A stretch of DNA of 64,000 nucleotides from Larix kaempferi (GCA_027924585.1 BSBM01000262.1:186001-250000), one strand, 5' to 3'; counted from the first letter of the stretch, positions 11,011 to 22,741 are shown. Notes: a model not told the origin generated them from the letters alone. Numbers and translations are program-made.

Positions 11011-11270
11011 TGCAGTACGTTACTATTAGACGCATCCTGCCGAGGCGGCAACCAGGCCTCCTCGTAGGGCTTAGACATCTCACAGTCCCATTTTTTGTAT
11101 CGATATGTATATTTTTTAGAGTTACGGGCTCCATTTTTGTATTATGACACTACAATTTTGGACATGTTATTTATAAAAAAACACTATGGTTCTCCGGTTC
11201 TATTATATGTGTATGTACAAATGTATGAATGTGTGTTTATTTGTGTGCTTCATTAAGAATGTGACAAATG

Positions 11271-11678
11271 TCAATCTAGGACATAGTTAGCATATACATC
11301 AGCTATATGATTAAAACTTCTCGGAACATGAATGTATGTAATGAAAACAAAATGTCGTTCCAAGAGTCTTACCCTTAAGAATCTCAGTAGTAATGTAGGA
11401 TCTCTCGCATGGTACTGGCCATTCAACTGAAACACAACTAGTTGTGAATCCAGGAGGACTTCTAAAAAATGGATACCATGTGAAATAGCATCCTGAAGCA
11501 GCTCAATTACAGCACTGTACTCAGCCACATTGTTAGATGTAGGACCAAGACAAGCACCTCTTGAAGACACAACTAGGTGGTCATGTGAATAAACAACCCA
11601 GGCAGCAGAAGCAAGCTGCTGCGTATGATGGCTAGCACCATCCACAAACCCTAAGAACATAGGATATTCCGCTGACAT
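11271..11678 (-). CDS. Second, archaeal-type RNase H (aRNH) of the Tat element
   Basis: A 135-residue intact ORF from an ATG at 11678. It contains the four catalytic acidic residues of the RNase H fold: D in VDGAS (about residue 13), E in NVAEYSA (about 54), D in LLDSQLV (about 77) and D in HIADVYA (about 127). Tat-lineage plant retrotransposons are known to carry this extra domain beside their usual RNase H. It lies after integrase, in the same frame but separated by about 110 bases with four stops. The ATG directly follows an acceptor-like TTGTTTGATTGACAG. It is the only long Tat domain here without a stop codon. Confidence 0.85.
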   Translation of the reverse strand: MSAEYPMFLGFVDGASHHTQQLASAAWVVYSHDHLVVSSRGACLGPTSNNVAEYSAVIELLQDAISHGIHFLEVLLDSQLVVFQLNGQYHARDPTLLLRFLRVRLLERHFVFITYIHVPRSFNHIADVYANYVLD

Positions 11679-11789
11679 CTGTCAATCAAACAAAAGTGAA
11701 TCAGCAGACCCGAAAGCCAAAAAAAATCTAAACTATGTACAGAAGCAACTATACAATAGTATATGAAAGTATTAGCTCGAACTAGAAGT

Positions 11790-13073
11790 TCAAGCGTCAT
11801 ACCGCTTGAGGTAGATCCCATTTATAGGATCCTTCAAGACATTCCCTTCACAATCTTCTAATTCGTAGGATCCTTTTTCTAGGACACGCCTCATGATGTA
11901 AGGACCGTGCCACATGGGATTAAACTTGCCTACCTGCAGGGGTTCTTCAGCTTGATCATACAAAAGGACCAAGTCACCTTCAGCATATTGCCGAGGACGA
12001 ACAAACCTATCGTACTGAACCTTGATACGACATTTATATTCATCTATAGCCATGACGGCATCTCGATGTTGCTCGTCAAGCTGCTCAAGGTGGATCAAAC
12101 GTTGCTCAATACCTGTTGTGTCAGGGAGGAGCTCTATAGCTAGTTTTTGCGAAGGGATTTCACATTCAATCAGTAAAATAGACTCCACACTGTGTACCAG
12201 CTAAAATGGTGAGAACCTGGTGGCAGTCTTAACTATGGTTCGATATGCCCACAAAGCAAGATATAACATAATATGCCAGATGTTCTTGCTCTATTGTATG
12301 GTATGTTGGAGAATGGTATTTAAAGACTTATTAACTGCTTCAACCTAACCATTCACTTGGTGGTAGTAAGAAGATGAGTGTTCTTGATGAAACCCAAGCT
12401 TGAGTGATAAATCCTCCATCATTTTGTTCTGAAAGTGACTGCCATGGTCAGTGACAATCTCTTTCAGAATACTGAACTGAGTAATAATTTGATTGAATAC
12501 GAAATGGGCTGCTATAGCACCATCGGATTTTACAGTAGACATGGCCTCATCCCATTTGGAAAATTATTCCACGGCCACTATGATATGGTGATGCCCCCCA
12601 GCTGAAGCTGGTTTGCAATCCATGAAATCCACCCCCCACTTGGTGAAGGGACCGATGGTGACTACCAGATGAAGGGGTGCTTGGTGCGAGTGTATGTTCC
12701 AAGAAAACACTTGGAAAGGGTGACATCTCTTCATAGCGTTCATATAATCTTTAAAGATGGAAGGCCAGAAGTAACCAACTCGCATAATGCGTTGGGCTGT
12801 TGCAAGCCCGGATAAGTGACCGCCACATTCCCCAGCATGGAAATCATTAAGCACATGCTTCACTTCTTCGTGATTCAAACAACGATGGACAATAGAATCC
12901 TTTCCTCGATGATACAAAGTGTCACCGACGATGGTATAATATTTAGCATGATGTTTCACACGCCATCGTTCGTCTCGCGAATAGTACGAAGGAAAATTCA
13001 AAGTTTGGAGATATACAATGATATCCTCATACCAAGGGTCCTCGGACGAGATAAGAAATAAGTGCTCATCCAC
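11790..13073 (-). pseudogene. Tat integrase
   Basis: Integrase inserts the cDNA into host DNA. In order: a zinc-finger region with conserved His (FHAGECGGH) but only the first Cys of the CxxC pair (RCHPF); the catalytic core with D in GVDFMD, D in VTDHGSHF and E in NGxVEAVNK, where x is a stop replacing the usual Gln; then the C-terminal part with EGDLVLLYD and HGPYIMRRVL, ending at KRYDA. Four in-frame stops and no frameshift. Length fits the family. Downstream follow a short linker and the second RNase H. Confidence 0.85.
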
Positions 13074-13556
13074 AAAGGAATCTTCATGGACAACATCCTC
13101 ATCAAGTCATGGAAGGTCCGACATAAGCTCAGCAAAAACCAAGGACTTGACCAACTTCACCTAAGCAAACTCAAGTTCAAATTCCTGAAGAATCACAATC
13201 CATTTATTGTACTTCCCCCCTATAAGACGTCGTGATAGCAGGAACTGAAATGGATTGATATGCGCTATGACTGTGGCTTTTCTAAGCATGATATAGTGTC
13301 GTAACCATTAGACAGCATGAATAGTCGCAAGTAGCAACTTTTCCACATGAGTATATCTCAGTTCAGCGTATACTAAATTTTGATTGGGGTAATAGATCAC
13401 ATGCTCCATGAGCACATCATCAACCTGAACTAAGACCATGCCAATCGTCTCTTAAGACGCGGCCACATAAAGTATAAAATCTCGTGCGAAGTCAGGTGGA
13501 CTAAGCACAGGGGCCAATACCAAAGCTTTCTTAAGAGCATCAAAAGACTACTGAGC
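13074..13556 (-). pseudogene. Tat first RNase H (retroviral-type) and linker
   Basis: Lies between RT and integrase in the pol frame, with about five stops. Readable segments include an ALVLAPVLSPPDF-like entry, the DFILYVAAS strand and HINPFQFLLSRR. It is the normal gypsy RNase H position. More decayed than the RT and than the second RNase H. Confidence 0.7.
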
Positions 13557-14252
13557 TCACTCATCCCAAATAAACGGTGTGTCTTTCTTCAATAAGCACG
13601 CAAAACCTTTAGTAAGATTAGCATAATTCACTACAAAGTGGCATAGAAAAGTAGCTCTCCCTTGGAGGCTCTGAAGTTGAAACAAATTGCGCGAAGGAGG
13701 CAACCGAAGTATTGCGTCAACTTTAAGAGGATCGACTCTAATACCCTCTTTTGAAACTATGAAACCTAAAAGTCGACCTGTCCTTACAGCAAAGATGCAT
13801 TTATTGGGATTCAATCGAATCTTGTAGCGCATACATCGTTCGAGAATCAAATGGAGGTGCTTGGGGTGGTCCACCCTCTTGCAAGAATGTCCTGCAAGAT
13901 CATCCAAGAAAACCTCCATTATACATTTAAGGTCGTGAAAGGCATAGGTCATGGCATGTGGAAACGTAGCTCCGGCGTTTTTAAGGCCAAAAGGAATTTT
14001 CCGGTATGCAAATGTACCCCAAGGATAAATGAAAAAATTCTTATGTTGTTCCTCGAGTTTGATCTGGATTTGAATATACCCTGAAAAGCCATCCATGAAT
14101 GAAAAAATTTCACTTCCCACATAAGCATCCAAGATATGATCAATGAATGGAGTGGGGAAATTGTCCTTCGGACATGCACGGTTCAGGTCTCTAAAATCAG
14201 TGCATACACGGATAGTTCCCTGCTTCTTATCCACAGGAATGGGGTTTGACAC
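13557..14252 (-). pseudogene. Tat reverse transcriptase
   Basis: A 231-codon open stretch covering the RT palm and fingers: VCTDFRDLNRACPKDNFPTP, FMDGFSGYIQI, PFGLKNAGATF, FLDD (plus-strand position about 13900-13911, the YxDD active site with Phe for Tyr) and GFIVSKEGIRVDP. These segments identify the Ty3/gypsy family, and RACPKDNFP is typical of Tat. Both Asp of the active site are present. Stops lie on either side: the fingers continue upstream to about 14330 with stops, and RNase H follows downstream. Confidence 0.85.
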
Positions 14253-15253
14253 CCATTCGGTAAGGGGAACTGGCTAGATAAAACCAGCCTTAAGTAGTTT
14301 CTCCACCTCGGCCTTGATAGCGGCTGCTTTTCAAGGTTTCATAGCACATAGGCATTGTCGAACCTATTTAGCATCTGGATATGTTCTAATATCATGTTCA
14401 AAAATGCTGGAGACTATTCCTGGCATATCCTCGTATGACCAAGCGAAATCTTCCCAGAGTTATTTAAACAACTCGGTGTAAATAGCAATCTCCTCAGAAG
14501 AGCAATCATCACCGATGTAAACGTTCTCAATATTTCCAAGATTACGAGAGATGTTGATTGGTATAGTCGGGGAAATATTAGCCATGTTCCCCTCCGCTTA
14601 AATCCCATGTGAGCCCAAAAAAGCCACAGGGTGACCAACCATCTCGGCAAGAGTTGTCCTAAACTCTTCTTGCTTGGTGAGATCAAGGTTGGGAAGAAAA
14701 TGAGAGCGATGATGCATGTCTTCCAAAGGGATCTCGCTACCACACATGACCTCAATAATATCTTCATCCGAAGGTAAAGTGTCATCAAGGAAATCATGTG
14801 AACAAGATGAGTTGGATTCCCAAACCGACATCATAATAGGATATTCCTCTTCTATCCGTGACGAGGAGAGATCCAGCTCTACCGTGGCTTGTTGAATATC
14901 ATGATAAGCAAGCTTAGCAGTAGACACTGGCGTAGCCATCCCAACATGCGCAATGTCTCCAGACGTGGGATTCATGGACAGTAAGGTCCATGGATCATCC
15001 AAATACGAAGTCCGGAACGGTACATTATTCAATGGAGGAGACGCATTATCGGAAATGGTTACAATAAAATTAATGGGTGAAGGGAAATCATAAGATCCAA
15101 TCAATGAGGAGTACAATATGGCACCCATGTTCCCAGTTGCCGGCTAAGAATCTGTAACTTGAGGGACCAATGATCCCATGGATGTTGTGGAAGAAGGACT
15201 AATGAAATCCAGCTGGTCGATTGTCACAATCTTGCCTTCATGTGGAAAGCAAA
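14253..15253 (-). pseudogene. Tat protease end and protease-RT linker
   Basis: The frame resumes here after the chromovirus with FPHEGKIVTIDQL, the usual end of Tat protease, and passes a stop. It then gives a 176-codon acidic linker (14598-15128) that includes VWESNSSCSHDF and LPNLDLTKQEEF, and reaches the RT start with four more stops. Frame arithmetic across the insertion (codon begun at 28262, completed by 15253 and 15252) is exact, so the chromovirus entered the gene without further loss. Confidence 0.8.
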
Positions 15254-16192
15254 TGATGCAGGAGCATCGAGACCTAGGCAGATTAGTCGAAGTTGATCGA
15301 TTGAGGAGAGCCGACCAATGGGAGTTTCGATGACCACTGGTGCGGGAAGCAGGTTGACTTGTCGAAGTCAGCAAGTCGAGCAGAAGCAGTTGGAGTGCGA
15401 TCGACTGAAGGGCCAGCGGATGTCACGAAAGGTCGAGGATTGACAGGAAATGGTAGACAGATGATGAGAAATGTAAGAGGTCGGGTAGTCGACAAGTGGT
15501 CCATCTACGACACGACACGGTTTGGAGAAGCCAGATACATTGGGAAGCGAGCAAACCGACGGGGCAATCGAGATGGGACTGTATTACTATTACAAGGTCG
15601 AAAGGACAGAAAGTCAATAAACTGTACTTAGTAGCTATTCGGGGTTGCTGAGGAAGTTATGACAGTTATGGCGAGTTGGTGAAGGAAATGACAAAAGATG
15701 TCATGGACGGAAGCTGTACAGCACATCTAGAAGCTGACAGTGTAGATTCGCAGGATTTGGACAAAATCGGCGAATGGAGGGAACGCGTGTCTCGGGATTG
15801 TAATAATCTTGGAAACAACACCCGCAGAGGAGAAGAGGAGAAAAGACCTTCATTCTGGAAAGGAAACAAAGGGGAGCGAAGAACAAAGGAAGCAAAGCAT
15901 AATAGAGCGCAGAGCCGAGAGAGTTGTGAAGAGTCACACAGGCCGAGTGCAGAGTGTTGAGATCGAACCATAGCTCAGAGTTTCATTGGTGAACCAGGAG
16001 AGGGTGAGGTCGACACACAGGGAGAACACACCACAGTTACTTAGTTACTGTAACGGCTGAGGCCGATTGTAGTTAGTTATTTGCTTACATTTATTTTACA
16101 TTGTAACCAATTTCAGAGAAGTAATATAAGCCAATACAGGCATCTTGTTCTACACCTTGTTTGTGTGAGCATTGTGGTTTGTGTTGTGTGTA
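15254..16192 (+). repeat. Chromovirus 5' LTR, first 939 bp
   Basis: Begins TGATGCAGGAGC as in the 3' LTR at 27276. Interrupted by the copia element after GTGTA; the last 42 bases follow at 22433. Confidence 0.92.
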
Positions 16193-16650
16193 TGTTAGGA
16201 TATTTAGACACTTAGGAGTTAGTTAAGATCAACTTGTGTAATATATCCATTAGGGATAGTGTGTTTCTTTAGTATGCATTAGTATGCATTTGTAAATACT
16301 TAATCCGACGGTCACGATATGTTTCTGACATAGAGTGATCCGACGGCTCAACTTCTCTTAGATCAAACCTAACCTTGATCCGTGGCTTAACACCCGATTG
16401 GTCCATGATCTCTATTTAAAGAGCATGGAGGGTCATTGTTTAGTTGATCGATTATGAGAAGCTCATTTGTAACTTTCTTTCTTTGCATAATAAATTGTCC
16501 CGTAGAAGCTATTTGGCCGGGGCCATGGAGTGTTTCCCTCAAGAGGGTTTAAACCACGTCAAAACATCGGTGTGTTGATCTGTGATCTGTTTGTGTGAAT
16601 TGGTTGCTCTTGGTGTTTGGTCCTTTGGTAGTACCCTGTGTACCCGAACA
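16193..16650 (+). repeat. Copia A 5' LTR
   Basis: Runs TGTTAGGATATT to CCCGAACA. A TATTTAAAG TATA-like box lies near 16411. Confidence 0.95.
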
Positions 16651-16660
16651 TGGTATCAGA
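16651..16660 (+). other. Copia A primer-binding site, initiator tRNA-Met
   Basis: TGGTATCAGA directly after the LTR; ten bases match the tRNA-Met complement before the match ends. Confidence 0.85.
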
Positions 16661-17807
16661 TCTTTTATGAAGTGCCGCTTCCGGTTGTGATCTAGATCTT
16701 GAACTGTTGTTGCTGAAACTCGAAAGGGTTTCTAGTTCTGGTATTTCTGTGCATTTCTGGGCTGTGGGAGGTGTTCCATTACATCCAGAGCATCGTTTCC
16801 ATTGGGAAATAGTTTTCGTTTGACCGAAAACGGTTCCCGGTTGCTCCAAAAACGCATATTTCATCAGATCTGAAGGTATAATGTTACAGTGACGCATTTT
16901 TTTATTTCGTTTTTTGAAAAGAAAAAATCTCATATTTCATATTTCTTTACTGTTAAATTTTTTTTGGTTCGGATTGTTGCTTTCCCGTCTGCGTATTCTC
17001 TTTGCCGTGCACCTTGAGCGATCTCGGCAAATCAGAAACAGAAAGGGAAAGGGTTTTTCTCGGCTGCGTATGCTCTTTGCCGTGCACCTTGCGCGATCTC
17101 GGAAAATCAGAAACAGAGAGAAAATGTAGACTTTCCGGGCAAGCTAACAAGATCTAACTCCACAAGTGTGAAAAAGTTTTTTTTGTTTCGATTTGCGGTT
17201 TATTTTGCGGGAAAAAGGGCACGCACGCAAACCGAGCAAGAAAAGTAAAAAAAATAAAAAAAAACCCTTCCTCATTCCCATATTTTACATACCTTTTAAT
17301 CTAGCTCACTTGGTTCAAAGTTGCTTTATTCCTTAATAGGTCTTGAGTTCAAGTCTTAGGAAGTTACTTTTAAAAGAAAAAGTGCATGCAATTCTATTTT
17401 CAAGTTACTTTATTGTAAAAGTGCATCTCACTTAAATAAAAAATAATAATAATAATAAAAAATACAAGTGAGTCACTTAAGTCTTTTTATTGTTGCACTA
17501 TTTAAAAGTAATATCATTGTAAAAGTGAAATCACTTATTTTACAAAAGTGGTTCACTTAAAGCAAATTTTTTGTAAAGTGATTGTCAAAAGGTTCATCTT
17601 GGGAAGAGGGGGGTTCTTTTTTTTTTTGCTGGACATTCTCTAGCTGCCACGTCACTATTGGGGACATCTTCAACAGTTTCTTTGTTCAAGCATAACTTCA
17701 TCATACAGAGTTCGTTTTCAGTGCCATTTTTTTTAAACCACCTATTTTTTCGAGCTCTTCACATCCAGACTATTGGTTTCTACTTTTACAGCCATTAATT
17801 TACAAAT
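16661..17807 (+). other. Copia A 5' leader with a 75-bp duplication and AAT repeat
   Basis: Non-coding. Two copies of a 75-base unit start with CTGCGTATTC at 16989 and CTGCGTATGC at 17064, each containing CTCTTTGCCGTGCACCTTG. An (AAT)6 run lies near 17442-17459. The rest is AT-rich. Confidence 0.75.
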
Positions 17808-20800
17808 ATGGCCGCCCTTTGTGATATTCTACTTAACAGTTCCAACTATTTCTCATGGAAATCTTGCATGGAGGATGTTCTATGAACTAGAGGACTTTTC
17901 AGAATTACAACAGGGAAAGAAAAAGAACCCACTGATGATGATAAGAAAATAAAATGGGCAAATAGATGTGATGAAGCTCGTGGATTGATTGGGATGTCAA
18001 TCTCTACTGATTTGCGATTCCACATATCTGGAATTGATGAACCTAATGCTGCTTGGGACAAGTTGGAATCTGTGTTTGGTAAACACAATGAAATTCGAGG
18101 TCACCAACTCGAAAATGAGTTGATTTCTTTAAATCCAAGTGACTTTTCATGCATTCAAGATTATTTATCTAAGTACAAAACTCTTAAACTCTTATGTGCA
18201 GAATGTAAGATTGAGAGAGAAGACAAACAATGCATTTATCACATTCTTTCCAAACTTGGACCTGCATATTCTATTTTTGTATCTACATTTTACTCCATGA
18301 AAGCGTCCTTGAATGCAGCTAGCTATCAAGAGCCTAGTCTTGAATCCTTTTGTGATTCCTTGATTAGGGAACAAGATAAACTCATTCATCTTGGAATAAT
18401 CAACAATGCAGATACATCTGGGAAAGCCTTATTGTCCCAACAGAAAGAAAAGTCCAAGCCTCCCAAGAAACAAAATTTTCGCAATAATAAGTCAAACAAG
18501 GGTCCAAAACCCTCTCAGTCAGCTCCTTCTTTAAAAAATGACAAAGGATCCAATCCAAAAGGAAAGAACACTGAGCGTCATTGCAACTATTGCGGGAAAT
18601 ATAATCATGATGAATCTAAGTGTTTTAAGAAGATGGCAGCCTTGGAAGCAGCAATGAAGAAGCACCACATCAGCCTAGATTCGCCTTCAGAATCTGCCTC
18701 TCATGGACATGCACTTTGTGTTTCTGGTTATTCTTATAATGCATCTTCTTCTTCTACTTCAAATGAATGGCTCATTGATTCTGGAGCATCTTATCATATG
18801 GCTAAGGATCAAGCCATCTTTTCTACTATGCATGAATGTAACACCAAACAAATATTTGTTGGTGATGATAGATCTCTAAGTGTTGTAGGAGCTGGAACAG
18901 TTCCAGTAGATAATGGTCATTTTAGTGATGTACTATGTGTTCCAAGAATTTCCTGCAATTTGTTATTAGTCTATCAGATCACTCATTCTGGTGAAGGTAA
19001 AACTGTGACCTTTACACCTCACCAAGTTGTAATCAAGGATTTTAAGGATCCTCAACAGGTTCTAGCTACCGAAATTGTTGATGATATTACCAGGTTGTAC
19101 AAGTTTAACAACTTTGGGTCATCACCTTTCCCTTCAGTTTTTGTTGCTCATAGTGATAACTTGAGCAAAATTTGGCATGAGCGATTTGGTCACTTAAATT
19201 ATCGCTCATTGCAACAACTATGTAAAGAAAATATGGTGACAGGTCTTCCGATGGTATCTTGCAGGGATGGTGTTTGCTCCGGTTGTGTACTCGAAAAACA
19301 TCATCGGGACAGTTTTGACAAACGTGCCTCTTGGCACGCCTAGGTTCCCTTGGAGCTTGTGCATAGTGACTTGTGTGGTCCTCTTCCATCTACTTCCTTT
19401 TCTGGTTTCAAATATTTCTTAACTTTCATTGATGATTACACCAGATGCACTTGGGTTTATTTCCTAAAACTTAAGAGCGAAGTATTTAACATGTTCTTGG
19501 CCTACAAGGCCCTTGTTGAAAAACAATCTGGTCATCAAATTATTAAGTTAAGATCTGACAATGGAGGAGAATATGTTAACAAACAGTTCACTACTTTCTG
19601 CACTGAACAAGGCATCTAACAACAGCACACTGTTCCATATACACCACAACAAAATGGTGTAGCTGAGCGAAAGAACCGCACTTTAAAAGAAATGGCTAAT
19701 TGTATGATCCAATCTAAGGGACTAAGTCTTCAATTTTGGGCTGAAGCCATTAATTGTGCAAATTACATAGTTAATCGCACCCCCACAAAAGCATTACAAG
19801 GTATAACACCGGAAGAAGCATGGAGTAAAACTAAACCTGATGTAAGTCACTTTCGTGTGTTTGGTAGTGAAGCATGGGCTCACATTCCGGATGAAAAACC
19901 GAAAGCATTGCAGCCTAAAAGTGAAAAGTGCATATTTGTTGGATATTCTGAAGATGTAAAAGGTTATAGACTTCTTCAACCACATTCTCATGCTATAGTC
20001 ATTAGAAGAGATGTTAAATTTGATGAAAATATCTTGGCCTGCGAGCCTAACTCGGCGAGTGTGCCATCTTTTCCCTACGAGCCTGATTCGGCGTTTGTGC
20101 CTTCTTTTTCTTCTTCCAACTTCCTTGACAGGTTTCCAACTCCAGTTTCTGATGATGACAGTGAGGATGAAAATCCACCTCCGCCTGCTCATGTTCCTCC
20201 AGTTGCACCAGCACAAGTGCTTCCTCGATGGGTCTGTTCAACATGTGAAGCAGCTGGTGATCTTGCCGGTGATCCTAGAGATCAACGTTGAACACGTTCT
20301 CAGTTTCAGCGAGCCTCTTCTCTTTTGGCTCAAGTTTCCGAGAATCATGATCCAGAAACCTTTGCAGAAGCTTCAGGGAATCCAGATTGGAATGCAGCCA
20401 TGGATGAAGAATATCGTTCCTTAATGGCGAATGATACTTGGGATCTTGTACCTCTTCCAAAAGGAAGAAAACTTGTCAGATGTAAATGGGTCTACAGAAC
20501 TAAGTATGAATCAGATGGAAGTGTTGAAAGACTTAAGGCAAGGTTAGTTGCCAAAGGTTTTTCCCAAGTTGAAGGGATTGACTACAATGAAACCTTTGCT
20601 CCCGTCGCCAAAATGAACTCCATCCACCTTGTTCTTTCCCTTGCAGCCTTACACAACTGGGAAGTCCATCAAATGGATGTCAAGTCTGCCTTCTTACATG
20701 GTGATTTACAGGAGGAAATTTACATGGAACAACCTCCTGGCTATGTTCAGAATAACTCTAGCCTTGTCTGCCGCCTTAAGAAATCCTTATATGGCCTTAA

Positions 20801-21887
20801 GCAAGCTCCTAGAGCTTGGTATGCCAAAATGGATAACTTTCTCCTTGACACTGGTTTTTCTAGATGCCATTCTGACACCAATGTCTATACCAAGAAAGTA
20901 GGAAACCATCTCATCATACTTGTTCTATATGTTGATGACCTTATTCTTACTGGTAGTGACCCTAAGCTTATAACCCATGTGAAATCCAATCTTAAACAAA
21001 CTTTTGAAATGTCAGACTTAGGACATTTGCATTATTTTCTTGGTCTCCAAGTTCTGCAAACCAAAGAAGGAATCTTTCTTTCTCAGTCTAAGTATGCTTG
21101 TGACCTTCTTCATCGCTTTCTCATGGAAGATTGTACACAATCCCCGTATCCCTTCTAGTCTGGAGTCAAACTTTCTGCCACTTGTACTTCACCTGAAGTA
21201 GATGCCACCTTATATCGTCAGCTTGTTGGTAGTCTTTTATACTTGACTCATTCCTGTCCTGACCTTTCCTTTGCCGTTGGTCGAGTTTCCCGTTATATGC
21301 AGACACCTCATGAAAGTCACTGGAAAGCAGCTAAAAGAATAATTCGATATATTCGAGGTACAGTTCAGTTTGGGATTCATTACAGTACAGGGGGGAAACC
21401 TTTGTTGGTTGGTTTCACTGATTCAGATTGGTCCGGCGATCCTGATGATCGAAAGTCTACTGCAGGTTATGTTTTCAGTCTGGGATCTGGACCTATTACT
21501 TGGGCTTGTAAGAAACAACAAGCTCTTGCTCTTTCTTCAGCAGAGGCAGAATATCAAGCAGCAGTTAATGCCAGTCAGGAAGCTTTATGGCTTCGACAGA
21601 TCCTTTCAGAGTTTGGATTCGAGCAGTAGCAGCCTACTCCACTTTGGTGCGACAATCAAAGTGCCATCAAGCTTGCCAAAGATCCAGTTCTACATCAACG
21701 CAGCAAACACATTGAGCTACATATGCACTTCATCAGAAATCTTGTTCATGATTGTGTTCTTGAAGTGCTCTTTTTCCCTACAGATGATCAAGTTGCAGAC
21801 ATCTTCACGAAGTCTCTTACAGAAGTGAAGTTTTCTAAACTTCGATCTATGTTAGGAGTTCAGGAACTTGTCATTAAGGGGGGATAG
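17808..21887 (+). pseudogene. Copia A gag-pol polyprotein
   Basis: A single frame of 1359 codons from ATG 17808 to TAG 21885-21887. Gag occupies residues 1-260, with zinc knuckle CNYCGKYNHDESKC at about 258. Protease has LIDSGASYH, with the catalytic Asp at about 324. Integrase begins with the HERFGHLNY pre-domain and has core D in VHSDLCG (about 521), SDNGGEY and QQNGVAERKN. RT has MDVKSAFLHGDL and YVDD at about 1041. RNase H has TDSDWSGD, SSAEAEY and a C-terminal VADIFTKSL. Six premature stops (17883, 19341, 19617, 20289, 21156, 21627) lie in an otherwise unbroken frame. At each, the family residue I expect is Arg (CGA) or Gln (CAG, CAA). Inactive, but structurally complete. Confidence 0.95.
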
Positions 21888-21960
21888 GCTCTAATGCCTC
21901 CTTCCTTCTCCTAATAGTGTCACTTTTGTAAATCCTTCAATCCTATCCCAAGTTGTTCTT

Positions 21961-21969
21961 AAGGGGGGA
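21961..21969 (+). other. Copia A polypurine tract
   Basis: AAGGGGGGA directly before the 3' LTR. The same TTAAGGGGGGAT also occurs at about 21874-21885, over the end of the ORF. Confidence 0.88.
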
Positions 21970-22427
21970 TGTTAGGATATTTAGACACTTAGGAGTTAGT
22001 TAAGATCAACTTGTGTAATATATCCATTATGGATAGTGTGTTTCTTTAGTATGCATTAGTATGCATTTGTAAATACTTAATCCGATGGTCACGATATGTT
22101 TCCGACATAGAGTGATCCGACGGCTCAACTTCTCTTAGATCAAACCTAACCTTGATCTGTGGCTTAACACCCGATTGGTCCATGATCTCTATTTAAAGAG
22201 CATGGAGGGTCATTGTTTAGTTGATCGATTATGAGAAGCTCATTTGTAACTTTCTTTCTTTGCATAATAAATTGTCCCGTAGAAGCTATTTGGCCGGGGC
22301 CGTGGAGTGTTTCCCTCAAGAGGGTTTAAACCACGTCAAAACATCGGTGTGTTGATCTGTGATCTGTTTGTGTGAAGTGGTTGCTCTTAGTGTTCGGTCC
22401 TTTGGTAGTACCCTGTGTACCCGAATA
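21970..22427 (+). repeat. Copia A 3' LTR
   Basis: 458 bp, TGTTAGGATATT to CCCGAATA (final CA mutated to TA), followed by the GTGTA target copy. Confidence 0.95.
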
Positions 22428-22432
22428 GTGTA

Positions 22433-22474
22433 TTGTTAAGCAAGAACCTTATTTCCGTAGGGCGACTTGCGTCA
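22433..22474 (+). repeat. Chromovirus 5' LTR, last 42 bp
   Basis: Ends GACTTGCGTCA, identical to the 3' LTR end at 28256. 939 plus 42 gives 981 bp, the same length as the 3' LTR. Confidence 0.92.
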
Positions 22475-22476
22475 GT

Positions 22477-22490
22477 TGGTATCAAAGCCC
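22477..22490 (+). other. Chromovirus primer-binding site 1, initiator tRNA-Met type
   Basis: TGGTATCAAAGCCC, two bases after the LTR end. One mismatch to the usual TGGTATCAGAGCCC. Confidence 0.85.
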
Positions 22491-22544
22491 GGAGGCGAGT
22501 CCGGTTGGAGAAAAGAAGATCATACCAACCTGACTTGCATCAGT

Positions 22545-22558
22545 TGGTATTAGAGCCC
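22545..22558 (+). other. Chromovirus primer-binding site 2, duplicated copy
   Basis: TGGTATTAGAGCCC in the second 68-bp unit, also one mismatch from the tRNA-Met complement but at a different base than site 1. Confidence 0.75.
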
Positions 22559-22741
22559 GGAGGTGAGTCTAGTTGGAGAAACGAATATCATACCAACCTA
22601 ACTTGCGTCAGTGTTGAAGGTGAGGATTTTCAGTGAAAGTTGAAGATGGCTCATAGAGGCATTAATGTCTGAGGACGAAGAGCGCGTGGCACAGCAGCCG
22701 TCATAGTGGTTCATGAGATGTTCGACGAATGCATATGAACG

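Larger units (their letters stand above)
16193..22427 (+). mobile_element. Ty1/copia retrotransposon (copia A) nested in the chromovirus 5' LTR
   Basis: LTRs of exactly 458 bp lie at 16193-16650 and 21970-22427, with nine differences by eye (2.0 percent). GTGTA target copies lie at 16188-16192 and 22428-22432. It has a tRNA-Met primer site, a 1.2-kb leader, one gag-pol frame and a polypurine tract. The order protease, integrase, RT, RNase H proves copia. Six stops and no frameshift. It is the innermost and, by LTR identity, the youngest datable insertion of the left nest. Confidence 0.95.
22464..22611 (+). repeat. 68-bp tandem duplication of LTR end plus primer-binding site
   Basis: GACTTGCGTCAG begins at 22464, and near-copies begin at 22532 and 22600. 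Each of the first two units holds the LTR 3' end, the primer-binding site and about 45 bases of leader. The third is a 12-base stub. The result is two adjacent tRNA-Met-type sites. Confidence 0.88.

Noticed and set aside
11679-11802. Intron between Tat integrase and the second RNase H
   Set aside because: GTATGA at 11802 and CAG at 11679 look like splice sites, but the 124-base span would shift the frame out of the RNase H. Not called as an intron.
20629-20901. 90-codon ORF overlapping copia A RT
   Set aside because: A second frame on the same strand over conserved RT text; shadow.
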